From NCBI RefSeq assembly GCF_900544955.1, contig NZ_UQXD01000031.1:1-29462 (forward strand): a DNA stretch of 29,462 nt. Reading direction: 5' to 3'. Made by a program: the position numbers and the translations under genes. Of the stretch, positions 15,898 to 22,317 are shown one piece after another (the first letter of the stretch is position 1; every line of letters starts with the position of its first letter). This DNA comes from an uncultured Oscillibacter sp. (GTDB taxonomy: Bacteria; Bacillota; Clostridia; Oscillospirales; Oscillospiraceae). Below the pieces are notes generated by a model that made no database searches, was not told the DNA's origin, and saw only the letters and a list, made by a program, of their open reading frames with translations.

Positions 15898-16653
15898 ATG
15901 AGACTGGTATCCTGGAACGTCAACGGCCTGCGGGCCTGCCTGGGAAAGGGCTTTTTGGACTTCTGCGCCGTGGCCGGGGCGGATGTGATCTGCTTGCAGG
16001 AGACGAAGATGCGGCCGGAGCAGGCGGAATTCGATCTGCCGGGCTATGAGCGCTATTGGAACTGCGCCGACAAGGCGGGCTATTCCGGCACGGCGGTGTT
16101 CACCCGCCGCCCCCCGCTGAACGTGACCTACGGCTTCGGCGCCGACGAGCACCGCCACGAGGGCCGGGTTATCACAGCGGAGTACGAGGACTTCTACCTG
16201 GTGTGCTGCTACACCCCCAACTCCAAGGACCAGCTCTCCCGCCTGCCCTACCGCATGACCTGGGAGGACGACATCCGGGAGTATCTGCTGGAGCTGGACG
16301 GGAAGAAGCCGGTGGTGTACTGCGGGGACCTGAACGTGGCCCATCAGGAGATCGACATCAAAAACCCCAAGGCCAACCGCCGGAACCCCGGCTTTTCCGA
16401 CGAGGAGCGGGAGAAGATGACCCGGCTGCTGGAGAGCGGCTTTGTGGACACCTTCCGCCAGCTCTACCCGGACAAGACCGGCGCCTACTCCTGGTGGAGC
16501 TACCGCTTCAACGCCCGGGCCAACAACGCCGGGTGGCGGATCGACTACTTCATCGTCTCGGAGCGGCTGAAGGACAAGATCCGGGCCGCCGACATCTGGA
16601 ACGAGGTGCCTGGCAGCGACCACTGCCCGGTGATGCTGGAATTGGATCTGTAA
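15898..16653 (+). CDS. xth: Exodeoxyribonuclease III / AP endonuclease
   Basis: The 251-aa EEP-superfamily nuclease starts with WNVNGLRA and carries LQETKM (metal-binding Glu near 36-41), YCGDLNVAHQEIDIKNPKAN (Asp/Asn pair near 141-160), WWSYRFNARANNAGWRIDYF and the terminal GSDHCPV with the catalytic His. It repairs abasic sites and trims DNA 3' ends. Family members in Firmicutes are called ExoA or Xth. ATG 15898 follows AAGGAGG; the longer open frame upstream crosses the divergent promoters and is rejected. Confidence 0.95.
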   Translation: MRLVSWNVNGLRACLGKGFLDFCAVAGADVICLQETKMRPEQAEFDLPGYERYWNCADKAGYSGTAVFTRRPPLNVTYGFGADEHRHEGRVITAEYEDFYLVCCYTPNSKDQLSRLPYRMTWEDDIREYLLELDGKKPVVYCGDLNVAHQEIDIKNPKANRRNPGFSDEEREKMTRLLESGFVDTFRQLYPDKTGAYSWWSYRFNARANNAGWRIDYFIVSERLKDKIRAADIWNEVPGSDHCPVMLELDL

Positions 16654-16659
16654 AGAGAG

Positions 16660-16687
16660 AACAGCCCGGCCGTCAGGTCGGGCTGTT
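16660..16687. terminator. Terminator between xth and the 59-aa gene
   Basis: A 12-bp stem with one G-T pair (16660-16671 and 16676-16687, 4-base loop) follows the xth stop at 16653. The stop codon of the opposite 59-aa gene overlaps its loop. The minus side continues CTCTCTTT. Confidence 0.65.
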
Positions 16688-16852
16688 GAACGCCTGCAGC
16701 CGGGCCAGGGCCTCCTCGTCCAGGGTCCCCTCCCGCTGCATCCGGAGGCCTGCGGCGGTCATGGCATGGGCCTTTTCCAGAAGGAGCGTGGCCTCGTCTA
16801 TGGCGCGCAGAAGAGTCTCGTAAGCGGTCTGGTAGTCTAGTTCCTGGGACAT
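16673..16852 (-). CDS. Small helical protein of unknown function next to an XRE regulator
   Basis: The 59-aa product starts MSQELDYQTAYETLLRAIDE, is rich in Ala, Leu, Glu and Arg, and is probably two alpha helices with no membrane segment or Cys. I do not recognise the family. ATG 16852 is preferred over the upstream GTG/ATG pair because AGGAGG lies 8 bases before it. It diverges from an XRE regulator gene, and a perfect inverted repeat lies about 20 bases before its start, so it is probably repressed by that regulator. It could be an accessory partner of the regulator, but nothing in the sequence proves that. Confidence 0.6.
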   Translation of the reverse strand: MSQELDYQTAYETLLRAIDEATLLLEKAHAMTAAGLRMQREGTLDEEALARLQAFNSPT

Positions 16853-16871
16853 GTACATCACCTCCTGTATA

Positions 16872-16894
16872 TTTTAACCTGAAACAGGTTAAAA
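16872..16894. promoter_or_regulatory. Perfect inverted-repeat operator between the 59-aa gene and XRE gene 1
   Basis: TTTTAACCTG (16872-16881) and CAGGTTAAAA (16885-16894) are exact reverse complements with a 3-base spacer. The size and AT-rich ends fit a dimeric XRE/Cro-type repressor. It sits in the 92-bp divergent intergenic region, where it would block either promoter. Confidence 0.65.
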
Positions 16895-16944
16895 CATCGA
16901 GGGCTGTTTGCAGGACGGTAGGATATGGGCATGAGGTGATGCCT

Positions 16945-17166
16945 GTGTACCCAAGGATACGAGACTTGCGGGAGGACAGTGAGCGCAAGCAAAGGGAGAT
17001 CGCGGAGCTGCTGGGGATGTCCCAGACCGGATATTCCAAATACGAAACCGGGGAAAACGACATTCCCGTGGGGATTTTAATCAAACTGGCGGACCTGTAT
17101 CAAACCAGCACGGACTATCTGCTGGGACGCACGGACCAGCGGGAGCCCTATCCGCCCAAAAAGTAA
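16945..17166 (+). CDS. XRE-family transcriptional regulator 1 (Cro/CI-type)
   Basis: The 73-aa protein is essentially a single HTH_3 domain: RKQREIAELLGMSQTGYSKY forms the helix-turn-helix at about 14-33, followed by ETGENDIPVGILIKLADLYQ and a short tail ending YPPKK. The start is taken as GTG 16945 (protein MYPRIRDLRED...) because GAGG lies 7-8 bases upstream and related regulators begin with this sequence. ATG 16939 would abut the ribosome site. It diverges from the 59-aa gene across a perfect inverted repeat and converges on a paralogue whose tail is similar (YPRKK). Probable autorepressor. Confidence 0.85.
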   Translation: MYPRIRDLREDSERKQREIAELLGMSQTGYSKYETGENDIPVGILIKLADLYQTSTDYLLGRTDQREPYPPKK

Positions 17167-17199
17167 GACCAGCCGGTGTGAGGGCTGGTCTTACTTTTT
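17158..17199. terminator. Bidirectional terminator built from the ends of two XRE genes
   Basis: A perfect 17-bp stem (17158-17174 and 17183-17199, 8-base loop) ends in A5/T5 on both strands. Both stop codons (TAA at 17164-17166 and, on the minus strand, 17193-17191) and the preceding Lys codons lie within the stem. Confidence 0.85.
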
Positions 17200-17409
17200 T
17201 CGGGGATAAGGCCGGGGATCGTCTGTCAACCCCGCCAAATAATCCATGCTGGTCTCCAGCGCCAGGGCGATGCGGCGGCATTGTTCCAAAGTTATGTTCC
17301 GCTTTCCCGTCTCGATTTTGGAATAATCGCTCTGGTCGATCCCGGTGAGCATCTGCATTTTCACCTGGGAATATTTGCGCGCTGTCCGCAGAATTTTCAT
17401 TGGCGTCAT
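17191..17409 (-). CDS. XRE-family transcriptional regulator 2
   Basis: The 72-aa protein is a single HTH_3 domain: MKILRTARKYSQVKMQMLTG, then IDQSDYSKIETGKRNITLEQ at about 25-44, with the recognition helix around DQSDYSKIE. Its tail, MDYLAGLTDDPRPYPRKK, resembles that of the facing XRE gene (DYLLGRTDQREPYPPKK), so the two are likely paralogues. ATG 17409 is chosen, with GGGTG 5 bases upstream; a GTG four codons earlier is possible. It is transcribed toward XRE gene 1 and ends in the same hairpin. Targets unknown; antagonism between the two regulators is possible. Confidence 0.8.
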   Translation of the reverse strand: MTPMKILRTARKYSQVKMQMLTGIDQSDYSKIETGKRNITLEQCRRIALALETSMDYLAGLTDDPRPYPRKK

Positions 17410-17717
17410 ATCATCACCCACTCAAATTATGCCTCATGGACCTATTGAGAATAGGGTTATTTCGACCTATTTCTTCTAAGGATACCATTCAAACCCCAGA
17501 CCAATGCCGCTGCGTCCGCCGCCTCTTCTACCGCCAGGCCGGCGCTGAGCGAAGCGGGGAGCGCGGAAAGCGGAGCAGGGGCCTTCCGATGAGCACCCCA
17601 CCCCAGCACACGTCCCACCCGCGGGAACCGCACTCCCAAAAATCGTACCATGTCCGGCGCGAGCCGGTAGGAGGCCACCCAGGAACCGGAAGCACCGGCT
17701 CCGAAGACCCCTGCTGT

Positions 17718-17748
17718 GCGAAGTTGACCCCAGAGGGGTCAATTTCGC
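17718..17748. repeat. 14-bp hairpin in the intergenic island
   Basis: Arms 17718-17731 and 17735-17748 (one G-T pair) around AGA; the core is TTGACCCC/GGGGTCAA. A T-rich run follows 12 bases later on the plus strand. Confidence 0.6.
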
Positions 17749-17812
17749 AAGGAAACAGCGTTTTTCTTTTGGACCGTGCACGGCCCGTTTTTTTCGGCAA
17801 GACGTTTTGGGG

Positions 17813-17849
17813 TCCCCGCAGAGACCCAGCGAAGCGGTCTCTGTGGGGA
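17813..17849. repeat. 14-bp stem hairpin in the intergenic island
   Basis: TCCCCGCAGAGACC (17813-17826) pairs with GGTCTCTGTGGGGA (17836-17849) through one G-T pair; the loop is 9 bases. Confidence 0.6.
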
Positions 17850-18024
17850 GCGGAGGAGCAAGGGAGCGGGCGCAGTTTTCGCCGCAGGCGGAAACGGAGG
17901 CAAGCGGACTTTGCGACGACGCCATGGGGGGGTGCATTCCGTGCCGCAAAGCGGCACACCCTCGTCCCGCCCCCGTGGGGCGGAAATCTTCGCGTCTGCG
18001 CTGTGCGCGGCCATTCAATCGCTC

Positions 18025-18177
18025 CCGCCGGGCGCATCCCCGCCCCGTGGACGGAAACACTCGTCCCGGTGAGCGGCCGTCCTTCCGCCCCGCTGGGCAT
18101 ATCCCCCTGCCCCCGCGCCGGGGCGCGTCCGTCCCTCTCGGCCACCCAAGGAGCCGCCCCCGCCGGGCAAACACCCC
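18025..18177. repeat. Three degenerate spaced repeats upstream of the gpr stop side
   Basis: CCGCCGGGCGCATCCCC (18025-18041), CCGCTGGGCATATCCCC (18090-18106) and CCGCCGGGCAAACACCCC (18160-18177) share CCGCYGGGC and CCCC and lie 65 and 70 bases apart. They could be remnants of a tandem duplication. Confidence 0.4.
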
Positions 18178-18184
18178 TCATTCC

Positions 18185-19081
18185 TTATGAGAGCAGCGCA
18201 TTCATCTCCTCGATCTCCAGGTCCTGAAGGGCCCAGTTGATCCCATATCCAACGACCTTCCCCAGGTCCCGCACCTGCTGGTCGATGTCCCGAGGCGTCA
18301 CCATCAAATCCTGTTTTCCTCCCCGGAGCTTTTCCGGGGAGAACTCCGCCAGCCCCTGCTCCTCCAGCAGGTCCGCCGCCAGCGTGGCGGCGTCCACCAC
18401 CGTGGGAATCCCCACGGCGAACACCGGCACCCCCAGGGTCTCCTGGTTCAGCGCCCAGCGGTGGTTCCCCACGCCGGACCCGGGGACGATGCCGGTGTCC
18501 GAGAGCTGCACCGTGGCGCACACCCGCTCGCAGCGCCGGGAGGCCAGGGCGTCCACGGCGATGACCAGGGCGGGCTTCACCTGCTCCACCAGTCCCCGCA
18601 CCGCCTCGGCGGACTCCACCCCCGTGGTGCCCAGCACCCCGGTGCGGAAGGCCGCCACCGGCCGGAAACCGGAGAAGTGTTTGGGCATGGCGGCGATCAG
18701 GTGCCGGGTGATGAGCACGCTGTCCAGCGCCAGCGGCCCCACCGCGTCCGGCGTCATGGCGGCGTTGCCCAGGCCCACCACCAGGGCCGCCCCCTCCGGC
18801 GGCAGCAGGGTTTTCAACTGGCTGCCCACCGCCCGGACCGCCCGCTCGAAAAAGTCCGCCTTCCGCTGCCAGAAGGTGGTCAGGTCGATGGTGAGGTAGC
18901 TGCCCTGGGGCTTGCCCAGGGCCTCCTCCCCCCGCTGATCCAGAATGTCCACCCGGGTCACCGGATAGCCCTCCTGCTTTTGCTTTGTGGCCTTCACACC
19001 GTGGAGCCGGGTGGTTTTTTCCGCCGATTCCTGCCACAGTTCCCGGGCCTCCAGGGCCAGGTCCGTCCGTTTGATAAACAA
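18185..19081 (-). CDS. gpr: Germination protease (spore protease GPR)
   Basis: The 298-aa aspartic-type protease degrades small acid-soluble spore proteins at germination. Landmarks are TDLALEA near the N-terminus, TRVDILDQ (42-49), KPQGSYLTIDL, GLGNAAMTPDAVGPLALDSV with Asp112, VIAVDALASRR with Asp177, and SDTGIVPGSGVGN. Asp112 and Asp177 have the same spacing (65) as the catalytic pair of Bacillus GPR (about 66). TTG 19081 is the likely start: GGGAGG lies 9 bases upstream and no ATG is available. The residues before TDLALE are very few, so the self-cleaved pro-sequence is short, as I recall for clostridial GPRs. Its presence marks the organism as a spore former. Confidence 0.92.
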   Translation of the reverse strand: MFIKRTDLALEARELWQESAEKTTRLHGVKATKQKQEGYPVTRVDILDQRGEEALGKPQGSYLTIDLTTFWQRKADFFERAVRAVGSQLKTLLPPEGAALVVGLGNAAMTPDAVGPLALDSVLITRHLIAAMPKHFSGFRPVAAFRTGVLGTTGVESAEAVRGLVEQVKPALVIAVDALASRRCERVCATVQLSDTGIVPGSGVGNHRWALNQETLGVPVFAVGIPTVVDAATLAADLLEEQGLAEFSPEKLRGGKQDLMVTPRDIDQQVRDLGKVVGYGINWALQDLEIEEMNALLS

Positions 19082-19181
19082 AATGCTCTGCCTCCCAACA
19101 CAAAATCTTGTGGTCTTGCCCCTATGTTTTGCGTTGCGGAATACAATATACAAAAATAGAACAGAAAATGTAAAAAAAGAC

Positions 19182-19210
19182 TTGCTTTTTGCGGCGTTCC
19201 CTGCTAAAAT
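19182..19210 (+). promoter_or_regulatory. Strong sigma-A promoter of rpsT
   Basis: TTGCTT (19182-19187), 17 bases, TAAAAT (19205-19210), about 58 bases before the start. It is preceded by an A-rich stretch (19141-19180) that could act as an UP element. Confidence 0.75.
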
Positions 19211-19267
19211 ATCATTCTGCACGGTGGAAAATTCCACCGGGTGAATTTGCCTAAGGAGGTGTTTGGT

Positions 19268-19531
19268 TTGCCGAATATTAAGTCTGCCAAGAAGCGCGTT
19301 CTGATCGCTGAAGTGAAAAACGCACGGAATAAGGCTGCAAAGTCCGATCTGAAGACTGCCATCAAAAAGTTCGAGGTTGCTGCCGCAGAAGGCAATCGCA
19401 CCGAGGCCGATGGCGCTTACAAGGTTGCCGTGAAGAAAGTCGACCAGGCTGTTGCCAAGGGCGTTCTGCACAAGAATACGGCCGCTCATAGAAAGAGCGC
19501 CATGACCCTGAAGCTCAACCAGATCGGCTGA
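19268..19531 (+). CDS. rpsT: 30S ribosomal protein S20
   Basis: The 87-aa basic protein begins MPNIKSAKKRVLIAEVKNAR and ends AHRKSAMTLKLNQIG, clear S20 features; 87 residues is the usual length. The start is TTG 19268, placed by the family N-terminus and by AAGGAGGTG about 8 bases upstream. A TTG start is also known for S20 in E. coli and may limit its translation. It is monocistronic, with a strong promoter and a terminator, and lies divergent from gpr. Codon use is less GC-biased than its neighbours, as expected for a highly expressed gene. Confidence 0.97.
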   Translation: MPNIKSAKKRVLIAEVKNARNKAAKSDLKTAIKKFEVAAAEGNRTEADGAYKVAVKKVDQAVAKGVLHKNTAAHRKSAMTLKLNQIG

Positions 19532-19545
19532 TCGTGCTGAGATAG

Positions 19546-19570
19546 AAAGGACATCCGCTGGATGTCCTTT
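19546..19570 (+). terminator. Intrinsic terminator of rpsT
   Basis: A perfect 11-bp stem (19546-19556 and 19560-19570) with GCT loop is followed by TTCTTTT. Confidence 0.9.
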
Positions 19571-19587
19571 TTCTTTTGTCCTGGCCC

Positions 19588-19615
19588 TGGTTTTTTGAAA
19601 AAACTGTGGTAGAAT
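19588..19615 (+). promoter_or_regulatory. Probable promoter of tatD
   Basis: TAGAAT (19610-19615) is a good -10. The only -35 candidate is TGGTTT (19588-19593) at 16 bases. It lies just after the rpsT terminator. Confidence 0.4.
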
Positions 19616-19666
19616 ACCAGCAAGCGGCGCCGCTGCGCCGGAATCCCACGGAAGCGAGGTGAGCCT

Positions 19667-20434
19667 GTGGCTCTGTTTGACACCCATGCCCATTACGACG
19701 CCGGCGGCTTTGACGCCGACCGGGACGAGGTGCTCTCCGCCCTCCCCGCCGCGGGCGTGGCCCTGGTGGTGAATCCCGGGTGTGACGTGGAGAGCTCCCG
19801 GGCCGCCGTGGCCCTGGCGGAGCGGTACCCCCACGTCTACGCCGCCGTGGGGCTGCACCCGGAGGACTGCGCCGGCGCCGGAGAGGCGGAGCTGGAGGCC
19901 GTCCGGGCGCTGTGCGGCCACCCCAAGGTGGTGGCCGTGGGGGAGATCGGCCTGGACTACTACTGGGCGGAGAACCCGCCCAAACCGTTCCAGCAGACGC
20001 TGTTTCGCCGCCAGATGGCGCTGGCCCGGGAGCAGGGTCTGCCGGTGATCGTCCACGACCGGGAGGCCCACGGGGACGCCCTGGCCATTGCCTTGGAATT
20101 TCCGGAGGTCCGGGGGGTGTTCCACTGCTTTTCCGGCAGTCCGGAGATGGCGGCGGAACTTTTGAAGCGGGGATGGTATCTGGGCTTCGACGGGCCCATC
20201 ACCTATAAAAACGCCCGCCGGGCGCCGGAGGTGGCCGCCGTCACCCCGCTGGAGCGGATTCTCATCGAGACGGACGCCCCCTACCTCTCCCCCGTCCCCC
20301 ATCGGGGCAGGCGGAACGACAGCCGGAACCTGCCCCACATTCTGGAGACCCTGGCGGCGTGGAAGGGCGTCCCCGCCGGAGAGCTGGAGCGCATCACCAT
20401 GGAAAACGGAAAACGCCTGTTTGGACTGGAGTGA
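19667..20434 (+). CDS. tatD: TatD-family metal-dependent hydrolase (DNase)
   Basis: The 255-aa TIM-barrel metallohydrolase has the HxH motif at His7/His9 (FDTHAHYD), GEIGLDYYW with the bridging Glu near 94, VHDREAH and HCFSGS with metal His residues, and ETDAPYLSP with the catalytic Asp near 205. TatD proteins are divalent-metal nucleases with proposed roles in DNA repair and RNA quality control. GTG 19667 is the start, with GAGGTGA upstream and the motif beginning at residue 4, as in homologues. A radical SAM gene follows 6 bases later, a known linkage. Confidence 0.92.
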   Translation: MALFDTHAHYDAGGFDADRDEVLSALPAAGVALVVNPGCDVESSRAAVALAERYPHVYAAVGLHPEDCAGAGEAELEAVRALCGHPKVVAVGEIGLDYYWAENPPKPFQQTLFRRQMALAREQGLPVIVHDREAHGDALAIALEFPEVRGVFHCFSGSPEMAAELLKRGWYLGFDGPITYKNARRAPEVAAVTPLERILIETDAPYLSPVPHRGRRNDSRNLPHILETLAAWKGVPAGELERITMENGKRLFGLE

Positions 20435-20440
20435 CCTGCT

Positions 20441-21064
20441 ATGGAAAAAGGATTTACCATCACCTATGAATACGGGGACAACCTGTATGTAAACACCACC
20501 AACCGCTGCGACTACCGCTGCTCGTTCTGCCTGCGGCACAACGGGCACTCCGGCGGCAGCATCTACAACGACAACCTCTGGCTGGAGCGGGAGCCCACCC
20601 GGGAGGAGATTCTGACCTCCATCGAGGCCCGGGACCTCTCCCGGTACCGCCAGCTGGTGTTCTGCGGCTTCGGCGAGCCCAGCTACCGCATCGATGACAT
20701 CGTCTGGGTCATTGACCAACTGAAGGCCGCGGGGAAGAAGATATTCACCCGGATGGACACCAACGGCACCGGCTGCCTGATTCACGGCCGGGACATCTGC
20801 CCGGAGTTTGCGGGCCGGTTCGACATGGTGTCCATCTCCCTGAACACCGACACGGCGGAGAAGTACGAGGCCCTGTGCCGCCCCCAGCTGCCCGGCAGCT
20901 ACCAGGCCATGAAGGACTTTGCCAAGGAGATTCAGGCCTACGTGCCCCAGGTGATGATGACGGTGGTGGACACCATTCCGCCGGAGGAGATCGAGGCCTG
21001 CCGGAAGATCTGCGAAGAGGAGATTGGCGCCGTCTACCGGGTGCGGGCATATATTGAGGACTAA
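20441..21064 (+). CDS. TatD-associated radical SAM protein
   Basis: The 207-aa protein has a CxxxCxxC cluster at Cys23, Cys27 and Cys30 (NRCDYRCSFCLRH), which departs little from other radical SAM enzymes and binds the 4Fe-4S cluster that cleaves S-adenosylmethionine. FCGFGEPSYR (about 74-83) is the GGE-like SAM-binding strand, and VSISLNTDTAEKYE fits the later barrel. It matches what I know of TIGR04038, a small radical SAM family named for its linkage to tatD. The reaction is unknown. It is likely co-transcribed and coupled with tatD. Confidence 0.85.
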   Translation: MEKGFTITYEYGDNLYVNTTNRCDYRCSFCLRHNGHSGGSIYNDNLWLEREPTREEILTSIEARDLSRYRQLVFCGFGEPSYRIDDIVWVIDQLKAAGKKIFTRMDTNGTGCLIHGRDICPEFAGRFDMVSISLNTDTAEKYEALCRPQLPGSYQAMKDFAKEIQAYVPQVMMTVVDTIPPEEIEACRKICEEEIGAVYRVRAYIED

Positions 21065-21088
21065 AGAAATAAAGAGAGGTACGACCAT

Positions 21089-21319
21089 ATGATCGGAGCA
21101 TTGATTTTGGGTGCCCTGGTGGGCTGGATCGCGGGAAAGGTGATGAACGTGGAGGGCGGCCTCCTGCGGAACATTGTCATCGGCGTGGTGGGCTCCTTCG
21201 TGGGCAGCGCCGTGTTCGGGATTCTGGGCTTCCGGGCCTACGGGCTGTTTGCGGAGCTGCTGGTGGGCGTGGTGGGCGCCTGCCTGTTCATCTGGATCGG
21301 GCGGAAGCTGTTCCACTGA
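21089..21319 (+). CDS. GlsB/YeaQ/YmgE-family small stress-response membrane protein
   Basis: The 76-aa protein has three hydrophobic segments: LILGALVGWIAGKVM near 5-19, NIVIGVVGSFVGSAVFGILG near 28-47, and LLVGVVGACLFIWIGRKLF near 57-75. The glycine-rich spacing and GWIAGK are typical of the transglycosylase-associated protein family (PF04226), induced by general or envelope stress in many bacteria. Its mechanism is unknown. It lies 24 bases after the radical SAM gene with its own AGAGAGG ribosome site, and ends before a hairpin. Confidence 0.85.
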   Translation: MIGALILGALVGWIAGKVMNVEGGLLRNIVIGVVGSFVGSAVFGILGFRAYGLFAELLVGVVGACLFIWIGRKLFH

Positions 21320-21356
21320 GCGGCGGACCCCGGGAGAGGACATCCTGTTAAGAAAA

Positions 21357-21385
21357 AAGAGCGGCGGCCATAGGCCGCCGCTCTT
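21357..21385. terminator. Terminator between GlsB-type gene and VOC gene
   Basis: A perfect 13-bp stem (21357-21369 and 21373-21385, ATA loop). The minus side continues with TTTTCTT, so it terminates the VOC gene best; the plus side has only TT. Confidence 0.8.
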
Positions 21386-21386
21386 C

Positions 21387-21785
21387 TCACAGCATTTTCA
21401 AAAGTTCGATCTGCTCCCCGGAGGGGCCGGTGAAAAACCAGTTCTCCAGGCCGCCGAAGAGGGAGGGGACCACCCGCTTTTGGGGCGTGAGGAAGGTGTC
21501 CACCCCGGCGGCGCGGATGGCGGCGGCGGTGGCGTCGATGTCGTCCACGTAGACGGCGAAGTGGGGGAGGTTGCCCTCTCCCGTGGGGACGGGGGTGGGG
21601 GACTGAATCAGCTCCAGCGTGACGCCGCCGAAGTCCACCAGCGCCAGCTTCTTCTCCCCGTCCGGCGTGGTGACGGCGCCCCGTTTGAGCAGCGCGCCGC
21701 CGATGTTCTCATAAAAGGCGATGCTGGCGTCGATGTCCTGCGTGTAAACGGCGATATGCCCCAGGCCCTGGAAATGCTCCTTCAT
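21387..21785 (-). CDS. VOC-family (glyoxalase/epimerase-like) protein
   Basis: The 132-aa protein has two beta-alpha-beta-beta-beta repeats. The four expected metal ligands are visible: His10 (LGHIAVY), Glu59 (LELIQ), His75 (LPHFAVYV) and Glu127 (QIELL), the pattern of methylmalonyl-CoA epimerase and glyoxalase I enzymes. The exact substrate cannot be told. It is a single-gene unit: ATG 21785 has AAGGAGG 8 bases upstream, and a terminator follows the stop. Confidence 0.85.
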   Translation of the reverse strand: MKEHFQGLGHIAVYTQDIDASIAFYENIGGALLKRGAVTTPDGEKKLALVDFGGVTLELIQSPTPVPTGEGNLPHFAVYVDDIDATAAAIRAAGVDTFLTPQKRVVPSLFGGLENWFFTGPSGEQIELLKML

Positions 21786-21901
21786 GTACTGCTCCTCCTT
21801 GATGATCCTGCCGGCTTGCGGCGATTCCTACCTCTGATATAGCACATTTTTCCCGGAAAGGAAACGGTTTTTTGAAAAGATGGAAAAAGAGAAACTTTTC
21901 C

Positions 21902-21929
21902 TTGACATTTGCCAAGATTCATATATAAT
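21902..21929 (+). promoter_or_regulatory. Strong sigma-A promoter of rpsF-ssb-rpsR
   Basis: TTGACA (21902-21907), 16 bases, TATAAT (21924-21929): both boxes are perfect consensus. Confidence 0.9.
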
Positions 21930-21935
21930 AATAAG

Positions 21936-21982
21936 GCTCGCAGTCTGCGGGCATATCCTTGCCCTCATCGTGGAATGAGGGC
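21936..21982 (+). promoter_or_regulatory. Two-hairpin leader of rpsF, possible S6:S18 autoregulatory site
   Basis: The 5' leader forms two hairpins: GCTCGC/GCGGGC (21936-21941, 21947-21952) and GCCCTCAT/ATGAGGGC (21961-21968, 21975-21982, loop CGTGGA). Translation of rpsF operons is known to be repressed by the S6:S18 complex binding a leader hairpin. I cannot confirm that this leader has the consensus bases. Confidence 0.4.
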
Positions 21983-22007
21983 CATTTGTCCAAAAGGAGG
22001 TGCAAAC

Positions 22008-22304
22008 ATGGCAAAGGTTTCTGCCAATTATGAGGTCGTCTACATTATCGACCCTGCACAGGGTGAGGAGGGCATCGCCGCGCTGGTGGCGAAGTTCAAG
22101 ACCCTGGCCGAGCAGAATGGCTCCGCCGTCGAGGTGGAGGAGTGGGGCAGCCGCAAGCTGGCCTATCCCATCAACTTCAAAAACGAGGGCTACTACGTGC
22201 TGATGAGCTTCAGCAGCGAGCCGTCCTTCCCCAGAGAGCTGGACCGCATTCTGCGGATCAACGACGGCATCATGCGTTCCCTGATCGTCTGTAAGGGCGA
22301 GTGA
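22008..22304 (+). CDS. rpsF: 30S ribosomal protein S6
   Basis: The 98-aa protein (MAKVSANYEVVYIIDP..., WGSRKLAYPINFKNEGYYVL, ending MRSLIVCKGE) matches bacterial S6 in length and core motifs. It binds S18 in the small-subunit platform. ATG 22008 follows AAAAGGAGG. It is the first gene of rpsF-ssb-rpsR with a consensus promoter. The upstream in-frame ATG codons lie in the leader hairpins and are not used. Confidence 0.97.
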   Translation: MAKVSANYEVVYIIDPAQGEEGIAALVAKFKTLAEQNGSAVEVEEWGSRKLAYPINFKNEGYYVLMSFSSEPSFPRELDRILRINDGIMRSLIVCKGE

Positions 22305-22317
22305 GGGAGGCGTTCAC

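Larger units (their letters stand above)
17410..18184. other. Hairpin-rich intergenic island with no credible gene
   Basis: About 775 bases lie between XRE gene 2 and gpr. Several open frames run through it on both strands, but all give Arg/Pro/Ala-rich low-complexity protein without a fitting ribosome site, as GC-rich non-coding DNA does. It contains a chain of hairpins: 17718-17748, CCGTGCACGG inside 17771-17786 followed by T7, 17813-17849, 17941-17957 and 17967-17983. Three degenerate repeats follow at about 65-70 bp spacing (18025, 18090, 18160). A dispersed non-coding repeat or a structured RNA are the main options. The first ~100 bases are noticeably more AT-rich and probably hold the promoter of XRE gene 2. 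Confidence 0.6.

Noticed and set aside
16872..17409. Toxin-antitoxin module or prophage immunity region
   Set aside because: No recognisable toxin, integrase or phage gene. The 59-aa protein has no toxin motif, so I keep only the regulator description.
17718..18177. CRISPR array
   Set aside because: The repeats are degenerate, only three, and the spacing and pairing do not fit a CRISPR repeat-spacer pattern; no cas gene is present.
17400..18227. Several overlapping open frames in the 17.4-18.2 kb island (about 90-275 codons, both strands)
   Set aside because: All are Arg/Pro/Ala-rich without motif or ribosome site and cross the hairpins; treated as non-coding.
18185..21343. A 1052-codon minus-strand open frame covering gpr, rpsT, tatD and the radical SAM gene
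   Set aside because: Only its last 298 codons encode GPR. The rest is a shadow of well-identified plus-strand genes in GC-rich DNA.
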